Assembly (NCBI GenBank): GCA_025506515.1
Contig: CM046447.1
Coordinates: 85,313,248-85,377,247, forward strand
DNA length: 64,000 bases
Origin: Flaveria trinervia
Taxonomy: Eukaryota > Streptophyta > Magnoliopsida > Asterales > Asteraceae
Direction of reading: 5' to 3'
Made by a program: the position numbers and the translations under genes. Shown in pieces: positions 42,811-54,559 of the stretch. Below the pieces are notes generated by a model. That model did not search any database. It had not been told where the DNA came from and saw nothing but the letters and a program-made list of their open reading frames with translations. How positions within the stretch are numbered: position 1 is the stretch's first letter; the number at the start of each line of letters is the position of its first letter.

Positions 42811-43569
42811 CGACTGCAGCTGTGTAGAGCAGCCTTCGGCTGCTCCGAGCAAGAGTTTTACACAACAAGGACTTCCATAAACACACTATCAACATACACA
42901 AGCAAGAAGAACATGCGGAAAGACATCACACGCACCCACGCGACCACATGTGTTCGGGTTGAACCCGAACACCGAAACCCTAAGTGGACAGCAGTGAAAA
43001 AGCAAGAAAAGGGACGACCAAAGTTGTCTACTTGCAAGAATGGAGTAGACTCGGTTGTAGTCGAAGTCTAGACGATGAAAACGGGACCAAAGGGGGCGGT
43101 TTTGGCGCAAAGAAGGACATGAAAGTGAAGAAGAGAAATGAAGAAGATGATGAAGAATGGGGCTAGGGCTGGAAAATGGGGTTATATACCCAGCCCAAGT
43201 TTGGAAATGGCAAATTTAGTCCCTGCACTTAAATCCCCGAATTCCGAAATTTGTTTCGGTTGAAAACGATTTTAATAGATTAGTTATATTGATGATAAAA
43301 ATGTATTTAATGATAATTGATAACTTTAAAATGGTTTTATTAGTGACAGTACCATTGTATAAAAATGGCGTATTTAAGGATAACGATGATGAAAATTGTA
43401 AAAGTTTTAATTATAGCGTACGTTTCAACGATAGCACAAGCATAAAGATGATAAAACAAATATGATATCCACATGAATAGTTTATAAGGATGAGGCATGA
43501 ATGATCAAAGAAAAGTTAACGGAAACCACGTTAATTGACAGACCTTGAGGTGACGGATGTCACATGTAT

Positions 43570-43935
43570 AGATTACCTTAATTACTAATAATATTATTTT
43601 AATACTTTTTAATATTTAATAAAAAAGAAAAAAATCTATTTAATAAGATTATTTCTAAATATTAATATTTTTTAAAAGTTAATTTGTTGGAAACAAAAAA
43701 TAATCAAAATTGGAAAGTGTAATAAGAATTTTTTTTAAAAATGATATTTTTATATGATTTGTTTAAAACAAAATATTTATTTTAAAAAAAATTAAAGCAA
43801 AATTTTAAAAATTTGATATCACTGTTTTATTATTTCAATCATATTGTATTTTAGAATATTATTTTATAATTAATAAATTTTTATGTTAATATTTATTTAT
43901 TCAACCCGTGTAATGTACGTGTTTATTAAAGCTAG
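43570..43935 (+). mobile_element. Helitron-like 3' segment, plus orientation
   Basis: AT-rich sequence ending TTCAACCCGTGTAATGTACG, then TGTTTATTAAAG, CTAG and T: a CTRR end with a weak hairpin. Its last 80 bp align with the complement of 31044-31130 (shared TTGAATAAATAAA and an AATATNATTAT-type tail). No coding. Confidence 0.45.
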
Positions 43936-44558
43936 TATTTTTATATTAAAGTTTGGAGATTTTGGTTTCATGTGTTGGAACTCAGAAAAACAATTGGATT
44001 AATCATCAACCAATTTATTTCGTATCAATCATTCACTTTTTTTATATGAAACATACTTTAACGCAAGCGGCAAGTGATTTTAGCTTTGACGAGTGTTTGA
44101 TCACATTTCTCGTGTATAATGTTTTCAACTTCTTAAATGTATCATTTTGATTCTGTCTTTGTAACTTATAAAATACAAATTTGAATAAAAATAATATATT
44201 TCTATAAATAGTGATAACATTATAACAAAATATTTAACTAATAGCATGTATATAAAACGTATCGATCAATGTTTCTTTTCAAAGGTTGAGTTTTATAATT
44301 TCATGTAATACGATTTTTTTTAAACCTAACCCACTTAAAAATATCTATACTATGCTGGTATTTAATTACAAATTATATTTTAAACACAAATCACATGTTT
44401 ATAAAAACAAACAAAAACTTTTAATAACCATTTGTTTTCTCACCTCCTTTTTAGAGGTTTACGAAACCGGTTTTCTATCAAACCGGTTTCGGCCCAAACT
44501 AGTCCGTATAGATACCGGTTTCAAGTCAAAACCGGTTTAAGTTAAAACGATGCATTTC
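43936..44558. other. AT-rich DNA without assignable features
   Basis: Small ORFs only (43953-44150, 44286-44540) with no recognisable domain. ACCGGTTTC repeats begin at about 44465. Confidence 0.5.
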
Positions 44559-45243
44559 ATTAGGGTTGTTGACCTTTTTTTTCCGGTTTGAGAAGTTTTT
44601 GGCCGGTTCGGTTCTGGTTTCGAACTTGTGTAACTACTAAGGAATATAAACCAGTTACAAACCTACAGTTTCTATAAGTTCTGAACCAGTTTTTATAAGT
44701 AATGGTTCCACACAAGTTCGGTTCCGCTTCAAGTAGCCTTTTCTGATAAGAAATCGGTTTTTCCACATCTACTGTCCTTTCTCTTTTAACCAATACCACA
44801 TCACCACTCATTTTTAGCCTCTAACTAGTCTACATATAACATATGTACATTGTTTACCACGACCCACGATACCACTAAATACACTAATTAGGTAAAAAGC
44901 CTGACGGACCCTCTTGTACAAGCCCATATATCTGGTCCATCCACTAAGTCCAAAGTTCTCAACAATCCAAGAGGTGCATAAACTGGGTTCGGAATCAAAA
45001 GCAGGTTGGGTTGAATACGGTTTAGTTCGTGGTCAACAAATTCCAAACCAGGTTTGATCGAGTTTCCACGGTTGGGTCCAAACAAGGTTTGTATTATGTA
45101 ATTTAAATAATATGATGGATTCATAGCAGGTTGAACCAGGTCAGATTCGGATCAGATCGTGAAAAACATGGGTGGGAACCACGGGTTATACAAGGTTGGG
45201 TTGTTGGATTGGACCCTGAACCTGTTTTCATTGTGCAACCCTA
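44559..45243. mobile_element. Possible hAT-type MITE rich in CCGGTT motifs
   Basis: TTAGGGTTGTTGACC at the left and GTGCAACCCTAA at the right form short inverted ends (TTAGGGTTG). The interior is rich in CCGGTTT and GGTTCGG, a style seen in plant hAT derivatives. No 8 bp target duplication is visible, so the call is weak. Confidence 0.35.
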
Positions 45244-45548
45244 ATATGTTTGGTTCACTTTAATGGGTTCATATTGGTTACCCATCAATTAACATTTTTT
45301 AGAAACTAGCATTAAGCCATACGTGTTACGACGGAGGCGTAAAACAATCCAATGTAGCACCAATATCATACCACCATCAGTGACCACAAATATCGGAAAA
45401 AAATCGTATTTAAAAAATTAATAAAATATAAAACCAAACGAAACGTAGACATTGTTAACTCGTAAAATTTAGAGCGAAATATAGAAGGAAAAATGTTGCA
45501 AAGATGAAAAGTTTGAGGACCAAGTTGAATATGAAGATTTTTAAAGGA
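45244..45548. other. Unassigned sequence before the hexanucleotide array
   Basis: Nothing recognisable. Confidence 0.4.
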
Positions 45549-45554
45549 CCAAGG

Positions 45555-45800
<246 letters not shown>

Positions 45801-45827
45801 GACATGCAATTGACGCCCTAACTATAA

Positions 45828-46377
45828 GGAACATTTTGGTTGATTCTACGACATGCAGACTTTGTAGGGATGTGAAGGAATCAGTGTCTCATCTATTCAC
45901 ATCATGCCCAGTTACAAATGTTATTTGGGCTAATGTTATTTTGTGGTGCAAAATTACTCCTAACTATGCTTTTTCTTTTAAAATTCTGATAGAATTTTGC
46001 AGCTCAACTATTGATGATGGCAATAAACAGAAGGTAAAACATGCATTAATTCTTATCTTTTTGTTGGTGTATTTGGAAACCAAAAACTGATACTATCTTC
46101 AACCAAAATACCGTCATAGCTCTTAAAGTGATGAAAGACATAAAAGCTCAAAGTTCCTTATGGATCATGAAGGCAAGCATGTGAAAGAAGTCTTCAAGTT
46201 GGGTACCCTGCTAGAATTTGTTGGATGATTAATTGCATGTTTATTCAGATCTTTGTGTTGTTTTTAGTTATGTTGCTTTCTTGATTTTCTTTGGATGTTT
46301 TTTTCTGTTTCGGTGTTTCTAATGTTTTGTTAACCCGCATTTTAATGAATTTTTCTTGCCCTTAAAAGAAAAAAAAG
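45828..46377 (+). pseudogene. LINE (L1-type) 3' end: zf-RVT domain and poly(A)-like tail
   Basis: The frame 45836-46090 reads VDSTTCRLCRDVKESVSHLF, then TSCPVTNVIW and LWCKITP, the zinc-binding domain at the C terminus of plant L1 reverse transcriptases (C-x2-C ... H-x4-C). Similarity continues past the stop (LWIMKASM). The 3' UTR ends in TTAATGAATTTTTCTTGCCC and an A-rich tail, AAAAGAAAAAAAAG (46364-46377). RT and endonuclease are absent: a 5'-truncated copy, as usual for LINEs. The upstream limit lies at the hexanucleotide array. Confidence 0.82.
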
Positions 46378-47464
46378 TAACAAAAATTAAATAAGCGTAA
46401 TCATGGCATCTCCTTCTTTTCTTCATTTTTAGTCTACTTATGATGATTTGAATCACCACTCACCGTTTAAATTGCTAAACCAGAGACAGACACGATCATG
46501 TTGTGGGCCACACTCATGTGCTAAGTTTTCATTGTAAAATTATTTTCCTCTGAACGATATATAGTTATCTTTTATGAAAGGGTATGAAACCCATACATAA
46601 TTTTAACACAACAATTTCTGTTTCCAATTAATATAATTACTTGAAAGCATATATCACTATAGTTCTATATAACATTTTGATAACGTTAGAAACAGTCAAA
46701 AATCAAATTAAGCAAACTAAAAAGATCCATATTTCAAAGTAGAGGAAGTGAATGTTGTTTTTCTTTAAGATGTTTCGAAAATTTAGAGTTATATCTGAGC
46801 TGATTAAAACATACCAAAATATTAAAGTTCATAGGTCAATAGATTAACCTAACAGGAACCAAATCATTTTGCATACTCAACTGATGATCAAAAACCGGAA
46901 ATATTAACCGAAGAACAACTTGTATGATATATCATATATATTCTCATACATATTCATTAAGGTTATAGAGGAGTATAAACAGATACGTGACTAAAGGTCA
47001 AAATTATACATTATATGATTTTAGAAAATGGATCCTAAATCTTTAACTGTTTTTTAGAACGATCAAACACACATGTCTATCTAATCATACTTCTAAACCT
47101 AATTCATTATCCATCATAGGAAGAGATATTTATTGTTTGATTCAATTGTTCTTGCTTTTTTTTCACTGGATTGTGAATAGGATTAGCAAGATCAATGTAG
47201 GTTGGGATGAGCGTCTTAATAATCCACTATTAGTCATATAATATTTTTACTTTTTTTATATCGGTAAGCTTCTTCTAAAAGATATCGATATAATGAAATT
47301 AATTTCCTTGTTAAAAAGAAAAGAGAAGAGACAGAATACTCACCATGTATCATTAGTCTAGGAACCGTTTTCTATAAACCAAAATCTTCCATTAAACTCA
47401 CCTAAGTCACCAAAACAGAACAAACCAATTCATATATACAAAACCACATGACTATATATAATTC
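46378..47464. other. AT-rich intergenic DNA (3' side of the host gene)
   Basis: No ORF of note. Confidence 0.55.
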
Positions 47465-47836
47465 TTACGTGCATTCTCGCAACACTTGTGAGCATGGATG
47501 TCCATCCAGATCGTAACACGCGTATCGCGTATTACCTTCATCAAAATTCCGCGAGTAGCTAACAGCGTCGTAACGAAATGTGAGAGGTTTTGGTGATCCA
47601 TAGATGGTGATCTTCTTGCTTTCTCGAATCACCTTGTGGATTAGATTCCTCAACTTCCGGCTCCAGCGATCGCCAAACCTGTTGCGTGTGTCGCGACTTA
47701 TGCGTGTATATTGCTCGTGGACCGGGACACACGACGAAGACATACAGCCGGAAAAGTAAGAGGATCTCCGGTGAGAAGTGTTGCCCATTTTTGTAGGAGG
47801 GAGATCGCTTGTTTCTGTTGTGTATTTGATTCTCAT
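47465..47836 (-). CDS. Likely host gene: small conserved plant protein with YDAVSYSRNFDEG motif
   Basis: 123 codons with ATG at 47836 and TAA at 47465-47467, no intron needed. An in-frame ATG at residue 17 gives MGNTSHRRSS, an equally good start with Gly at position 2. Ser/Cys-rich N-terminal part (SSYFSGCMSSSC, CVPVHEQYTRIS), a basic middle (RWSRKLRNLIHKVIRESKK), then KPLTFRYDAVSYSRNFDEGN near the C terminus. From memory a family of short angiosperm proteins of unknown function ends with this motif. Its composition and codon use differ from nearby transposons, and no transposon frame overlaps it. No membrane segment. A promoter could not be fixed. Confidence 0.68.
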   Translation of the reverse strand: MRIKYTTETSDLPPTKMGNTSHRRSSYFSGCMSSSCVPVHEQYTRISRDTRNRFGDRWSRKLRNLIHKVIRESKKITIYGSPKPLTFRYDAVSYSRNFDEGNTRYACYDLDGHPCSQVLRECT

Positions 47837-48440
47837 AAAAATAAGAGACTTTTATATTTTTGTGGAGGGGTATTTTGGTAACTTTCAGTAGTTGGAGGTA
47901 ATTGATCCTTTTCTTGAAGTCTTTAATTTTATCCCCGGAGGTGAAGAACACATAGGTCATACTTTTATAGAAACGAGTGAATGGGTGATTGAAAAAGGTT
48001 TAAATTGAAAGATGAATGTATTACTATATTTTTCTATACTTTAGTATAAAATATAAAATTCTTATTATAGACGGTTGATATCAATTTATAGAAGACTTGT
48101 ATTTTTATATTTTAATAAAAATATTAAATTGTTTATCAGGTAATATTTTGGTATGATATTTGGATTTGGATTAAGAAATGATTTAATAATAAGCATTCAA
48201 TGTAAAGACTTGAAAAAATGGAAAAAGTTTGATACTTAAGAATCAAGATTTTTCTATAAAGGCGTTTAATATTATAGAAAGATAGAAGAAATAGTTTCAT
48301 CCGACCATTTCCTTAAAAAAGCCTTTAAAATAGAGGTTTCCTTTAAAAACATGTTAATTTTCCCTTATAATAAATTCAAATGCAAATAAACTTACATAAG
48401 AGAGGGAGTAGATGACGTCCTATCGCAGCTTTAAAGTTTA
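47837..48440 (-). other. Upstream region of the host gene, AT-rich
   Basis: Should hold the promoter of the minus-strand gene. Several AT-rich TATA-like words exist but none stands out. Confidence 0.4.
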
Positions 48441-48680
48441 AACTCCATCGTAACTGGTTTTCGGGTAGTGTTGTTTACGAGCCGAGTCGAAACGAACGGA
48501 ATTTTGCTCGTGCTTCATTTGTTTCTAAATGGAACCGAGCCAATCGGATCGTTTACAACCAAGTGAAAAATCGAACGACCATTTTTTGACGTTAATTTTT
48601 CGATCGAACGTCGAGCGAACACAAATGAACAGCTAACAATTTATACAACTCAACTATTTATCCAATTTATATTGCAACGA
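48441..48680. mobile_element. Possible MITE (GAGCCGAGTCGAAACGAACG type)
   Basis: A GC-richer block with GTGTTGTTTACGAGCCGAG and TCGAACGTCGAGCGAACAC, a style shared with non-autonomous hAT elements. Termini are not defined. Confidence 0.3.
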
Positions 48681-50181
48681 GAGACGGTAAAAATATTAGT
48701 TTTTAATGTTATATTTTAATACATTGTATAGTATAGTTTATATTTTTAATTATATTTTTAACTTAAATTGTGTTAATCCACTTTTTATTGTATTATCAAT
48801 GTCTTTATAAATTATTTGATTTGACATGCAAGGGGAATAGTTATGCCAATAGTTAAATAATATTTGTGATCGGATTATATATAATCAAGATCAAGTATCA
48901 TATGCGATGTTTCTGGCCCTATTTCTAGACTTTGACATGTGAGTTTATAACCCAAAAAAACTCAAGAAATAAGAATATGATGAACTAAAGCTTACTGAAC
49001 TATTATTAAACATTCCTAACTAGTTGAAATGTATATATCTAAGCTTAAGTTTAAGATCCCCTCTTTAGATTTCCTAAAATTTGTCTCGGTTCTCCTCGTG
49101 AACATTGGCTTTTCAAAACACTCAAATGGTTGTCTATGTGTTGTTCCTTTGTAACCGACAGTAGACATATATGAACTTAGATTGTGGCCAATGTTCATGG
49201 GGATTTTATTATTAACCAAAAGACAAGATGGAACTTAGATTGTGGCAATTTAGACGTTAAAGAGTCCCATTTACACTTTTTGACCCTCCTTTTGACATTT
49301 TAAGTGAAATTGTTATAGTTCTCGTAATAATATAATCAAACACATGCAAACACATCATAAATAAGAATTTTCGTAATAATTAATCTATTCCTTGAGATAT
49401 AATATATCAAAAATTAAGGTAACTCAACTTCATCTCGAGTTTGCACCCCCAAGATTGTTTTGCTTTAAAACTTTCACTTATGATTAACTATTTTTTTTCA
49501 AATAATCATCTTTCCTCAGCTTGAGCTTCCTACTTTATACAATAGTTTGAGCGAAAAATTATTTCACACTTCTCACCCATCACATGCCATACAAGAGGAG
49601 TATCGCATTCTTGATTTTGAATCAAATATATGGTACGTTTAATGTTTTGATAAATCTTAGTTTATTAATTCGTAGTTTACTTTGATTAAGATAACGTTTA
49701 TATATATTTATTATTTGTTAAGTTAGTTTCTAAGTTTGAGTCTAATTGAAAGTCTTAGGGAGCAAGTTATGGCTTTCGTATAAACGGACTTTTCTTTTAA
49801 CGACACCTGTATGACCCTACTTTGGAACATACGTGTAATTTTAATTGGGCACACCTATCTGTTTCCCATCTGAAACTGCACCTCCAATCCCCTCAGGAGG
49901 AAACTAACAACTAGAAAAACCCTCTGACTCAACCCTGATCATTTTTGCTCAAAAAGTAGACTTCCAACCTAATACTTATTTATATTTACATGTTTTGAAT
50001 GTTTTACCTTGATCACTTGTGCTAAGGATCATTGGTAGGGTATTTTAATTTTTTGGTTCAAGTTCTCGTTTGACTTTATACCATTAAAAGATTTGTGGAC
50101 GAGCCACAAAATCATCATGTTTGTCTACTTTGATCCAATTGGTTCCACAATCTAATCATCATATTTGTCTTACATGTTATA
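48681..50181. other. Intergenic DNA, no supported gene
   Basis: Small ORFs (such as 49016-49219) lack recognisable content. Confidence 0.5.
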
Positions 50182-50485
50182 AATATGTTGAATACACTAA
50201 AAACACACGGTTTAAAGAATTTGACTATTACTAAACTGAATCAAGAAATCATTTCCACATTTACATATTATAATTTAGAGAGATTCAAACAACATGTTCT
50301 TCCCTAATACATTATACATCCATAAATAACTCTAACAATCAAAGATATCAAATGTATAGGATTAGTCCATTGACATCAATATGCTTGGATACCAATTGTT
50401 ATTGAATGTGCGGAATACACTAAGAACACACGATTAAAAGAATTTAACTATTACTAAATTGAATCAAAGAATTATTTCAAATGTT
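50182..50485. repeat. Direct repeat pair, possible Copia LTR/PBS scar
   Basis: 50182-50262 (GAATACACTAAAAACACACG ... ACTATTACTAAACTGAATCA) recurs at 50408-50480 with about 85-90% identity. The second copy is preceded by TTGGATACCAATTGTTATTG, resembling a mutated minus-strand PBS (GATACCA) plus an LTR start (TGTTATTG). Confidence 0.5.
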
Positions 50486-50499
50486 TAGACAATTCGTAT

Positions 50500-52001
50500 A
50501 ATTCCACTTATGGTGGTGAAATTAAAGAAGGTTTCAAATGAGTATCGATGTATTTTGGTAAGCTTTCAAATTGATGTGTCCAAGTTGGTTTGCCTTCTTG
50601 CATTGTCTTCACTTCCCATTCCCGTTCTTGTGCTTCTAATTCAATCACTAATTGTGCCTCTTCCCTGTCACATAAAACACACGACTATATGGTGTTATCC
50701 TTATTTTCATGAGTATGGCACTCGTCAATTAAGTCTATCATAAAACATTCATCATTGAATATGGTATTTGGAATGAATGAAAACACACTTAATCTCAACT
50801 GTCTATTACCAAATGCCATGTCTACTGTGCCAATCATACAATTGATCAAGCATTGAACTATTTTAAGGAATGGTCTCCCCAAAATAATAATAGGTTGCTT
50901 ATCATTTGTAAGACTCGCATAGTCTAACACAAGAAAGTCCACATGATAGTAAAAATCTTCTACCTTACTATCACATCAGTTACTATTTCACGTGGAAGTT
51001 TAAGTGATTTAAATCACTAACACCATAGTGGTGTCCATTTTTTACGATGGTCCAAACTCATACTAGTCATATAAACTTCCAGGTAAAACTAACACTTGCT
51101 CCAAGATCAAGGAGTGCCTTATTAATCTTAAAGTCACCAACTTTGAGTAGAAATTAAAGGTGCTCCTGGATCTTGAAGTTTGGATGGAAGTACACAAAAT
51201 TAACATTATTAGTAAAGTGGTTTGGTAATTTTTGTTGCCTTTTCTATGTACATAAATCCTTTAAATATTTGGCACAAGTCGAGACTTGCTTAATTGCATC
51301 TAATAATGGCAGATTGATTTTAACTTGTTTAAAATTTTCCCCAAATCTCATCTTGTTGAAGACCTCGCTTTTTAGAATTGGCTGTGGGTTCTTTTAAAGT
51401 GAAGGAGTAATGAATGGGATTATTCTCCAACCTCACTCCTTGTGATGCAATTGTTTTGATTTTGCTTTTTTTTTCCTTATTGGATTCCTGAAAGAAACCT
51501 TTTTGATTGATTTTGGTGTTTCAGGTTCTACATCATTATTGCTTTCCCCATTTTCACCAAGGTCGACCACCACTCCCTCTTTAAATGGTGGTGGTAGTAC
51601 AGCTATGTTGTCATAAGTCTTACCACTTCTCAAAATACTTACCTAGCCAACATGAGAACTCTTTGAACTCGATGCATGATGTTAGGATTCTTTGTCATCT
51701 CACTTGGAGCCTCCCTGTTTCTCGTCCAGACAACTGTTCACTATTGTCCTAATTGCTTAGCAATAGCTTCATTAGTATTCTATTTACTTCTTTGAATTGC
51801 TTGAACTCTTTCATAACTTTAGCTAAATCCTGAATTGCTATTAAGATCGCATTATCATTATCATTGCGAGTTCAAGACCCTTGTTGATTCCTTTGTTGAT
51901 AAGGACCTCCTTGTCAGTAATTCCTTGATTGTAACTGTTCCTTTGATAACCACCTTGACTGTTTTGTTTGTTGCCTTGGTACTGTTTATTTCCTGAGTTT
52001 G
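50500..52001 (-). pseudogene. Athila-like Gypsy gag/protease remnant
   Basis: Minus-strand pieces in element order: Gln/Asn/Gly-rich gag tail near 51900-52001 (GNKQYQGNKQNSQGGYQRN), then 51433-51633 (MRSGKTYDNIAV, PPPF, KKVSFRNPIRKKK), then 50685-50942, the protease end (DFLVLDYASL, IIILGRPFLKIVQCLINCM). LRSG and ILGRPFL with this order are typical of Athila elements. Many stops lie between the pieces. The gag end is cut at 52001 by the Gypsy-3 LTR. Confidence 0.7.
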
Positions 52002-54526
52002 TGTCACACCCCCGCTAAGAGCGGAAACACGGGGATGTAACGGACGGGAATCGTCATAACACATGGTAGCGATAGAGATGCAATAATATAATGATGACAA
52101 GCGTGTCATGACGACACCACAACAAGGGGACTTGTGTCGTGTTAGTCAGTATTCACGACAACATAGCCATAAGCATAAACATGATATAAGATAACATAGA
52201 TAATAACTTGTATGCAATTCCCACAACCCGGGAACAAGTTACAAGTGTAATGTTGTTTGAAACAGATACACAATTGTTTTCAAATGACAAGTTTAGCCCG
52301 AAAATGCATCCTAGGGTCTCCACTAAGGCAGCACACCTAGAACCTCAGCTAGCATGATCACCTGAAAAGATATGCTCAAAATGGTCAACAAAATTGTTGG
52401 TGAGCTCGCTGGTTTAAAAGTAAATAAGTAATTGATGCTGTATAAAGTTGTTGCAGAATATCGTGCATACAGTTATAAGTAAGCAAAATCACATGACAAG
52501 AGCTTTACAACCAAACCTAATGACATACACAAAGAATCTTGTCGGAATATATTCACCCAAGGCCCGTTCCGGTGGGTTTTTGGTACTAACTAGTATACCA
52601 ACACGAGGGTGGGGGTGTCAACCCAAGTAGTACTACCAATACCTATCCGTCGGTTCCCACACTGGAATTAAATGGTTGTAAGATAGAACCACAAAGCAGA
52701 CTCGAGCATGTATCAGATAAGTACCCACAAAATAGTAGCACGTTGATTCCAAGTATGTAAATTGTATGTATGTTGTACAGCATAGAAAACGGGCGAGCAT
52801 ACTTTTCCCCCATGTTTGTAAATGTTTGTAAAGTAGTATAAGCATAAAAAGGGGCCACAAAACTCACATGTTAAGTGGTAAGTATGAATGATCAAGATTT
52901 CCAACAATTGAAGCAATGAACGGTCAAACACCTATTGACAGTTATTATTTAGCATAAATGATATGTGTAAAGCATATAGTAATGTTTGGTCGGTTCGGGT
53001 TGTATCGGTTCGGTCGTGGGTAGCACACACACAAGCGGACACAAGTATCATATCTTATGTAGATTCAAGTACTAAGAGTAGTCGTTATTGCTTATGACAT
53101 CCATATAAGATCTTATTGTTATGAAAGATAGCACTTGTTAATTATTTTTAGTTCCAAATGGGTTATCGATAATTGTAAAATGTTAGATTGATTTCAATTG
53201 AAATAGTATATGCATGTTGATAGCGTTGATTTTAATATTTGTGGTCAAGCAATGACACTTTTACTAATGTTACCTCATCATCATCAGACGTTCAGGAAGG
53301 AAATTCACACTCAAACATCATCAGTCACACAACAGGACCAGACGCTCGACTCAACGCTCCATTCGTACGAATCAACCTTCAATCGTACGAATCAGCTTCA
53401 TTGGCACGATTGAACGTCATTCGTATGACTGGGATTTAGTCGTACCACACAACACACAATCGCACGACTTAACCTCCATACGCACGAATCAACCTTCATT
53501 CGTACGAATCAGCTTCATTCGTACGACTGAACCTTCATTTGTACGATTGGCCTTCAGTCGTGCGATACACGCACAGTCGCATGCATTCATTCATCCGTAT
53601 TGACTCAATCGCACACACACTCATTCGATCGCACAACTCATTCGCATAACATCCCTAGTCGCACGATTCAGTCTCCCGAAAGACATAGTCGCATGACTCA
53701 GTCGCACGGCTCACCCAGTCGCACGGCTCAGTCGCATGACAGACCCAGTCGCCTGAACTGCAGGTTCACGACTGCTGAAGTGCAGAGCAGCCTTCAGCTG
53801 CCCCAAGCATGGGTTTAACACATCAAGAACTTCTAGAATCACACAACAAATACACACGAACAAGAAGCACACGCAGAAGGTCATCACACGCACCCACACG
53901 ACCTCTTGTGTTTGAGTTGACCCGAACACCCGAAACCCTAGAAATAGACAGCAGCAAAACGAGCAAGAAATGGACAACCAAGGTCGTCTACCTGCAAGGA
54001 TGGAGTAGACTAATTTGTAGACGAAGTCTAGACGAAGAAAACGAGACCAAATGGAGCGATTTTGGTGCTAAGATGAAGATGTGAAGTGGAGAAGAAGATG
54101 ATGAAGAAGAAATGGAGAAGATGAAAAAATGGTTGGGAATGGGGTTTTTATACCTATCTCAGGTTTGCAAAATGTCAATTTTAGTCCCTGCGCTTAGCCC
54201 CTGAGTTTCCATAGTTTGCTTCAGTTGAAAACGACTTTAAAATGTTCGTTATATTAAGGTTAAAAATGTGTTTAATAGTAATTGATAGCTTAAAATGGTT
54301 TTATTAATGACAATGGTTATAATAAAAAATGATATTTGGTGGTAATGGTGATGAAATTTATAAAAGGTTTATGCTTAGCATACGTTCACGGAGGAAGTAC
54401 AGGCACAAGGGTAACAAAGCAGACATGATTTCTTAAAGCAGGAGTTCATGAAGAAGAGGAAGAATAATTAAAATAGTTCTAGGTTAATTATGTCGTTCGA
54501 CAGACCTTGAGGTGACGGATGTCACA
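52002..54526 (-). repeat. Gypsy-3 3' LTR
   Basis: 2525 bp. In element orientation it begins TGTGACATCCGTCACC and ends GGGGGTGTGACA. Same family as the solo LTR 31830-43564 and the 5' LTR piece 59870-60460. Confidence 0.95.
53340..53770. repeat. CGTACGAAT / CGCACGACT palindromic array in the Gypsy-3 3' LTR
   Basis: About 22 units, including TTCATTCGTACGAATCAGC and CTCAGTCGCACGGCTCA. Equivalent to 42330-42810 but with different unit number and order. Confidence 0.92.
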
Positions 54527-54543
54527 GTTCCCCCAGTTGAGAG
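54527..54543 (-). other. Gypsy-3 polypurine tract
   Basis: The minus strand reads CTCTCAACTGGGGGAAC immediately before the LTR start TGTGACATCC. Confidence 0.88.
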
Positions 54544-54559
54544 AATTTCATCTCGAAAT

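Larger units (their letters stand above)
31830..43564 (-). mobile_element. Solo LTR of the Gypsy-3 family, split by Gypsy-2
   Basis: 31830-32574 plus 41741-43564 together match the complete LTR at 52002-54526 from TGTCACAC...GCTAA to GACGGATGTCACA. No internal gag/pol of this family lies on either side. Flanks are TCTAT (31825-31829) and TGTAT (43565-43569), 4 of 5 identical, supporting a solo LTR formed by LTR-LTR recombination. Gypsy-2 sits inside it. Orientation is minus by comparison with Gypsy-3. Confidence 0.85.

Noticed and set aside
42268..43166. Overlapping plus ORFs of 60-136 codons in the solo LTR
   Set aside because: They arise from the CGTACGAAT array and the LTR leader. The paralogous LTR (53210-54084) breaks them differently.
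47559..47960. 133-codon minus ORF overlapping the host gene candidate
   Set aside because: Different frame, no recognisable motif. The 47465-47836 frame carries the conserved-looking C-terminal motif.
48441..48680. Promoter or CpG island of the host gene
   Set aside because: The GC-richer block resembles a MITE and lies over 600 bp upstream; no promoter evidence.
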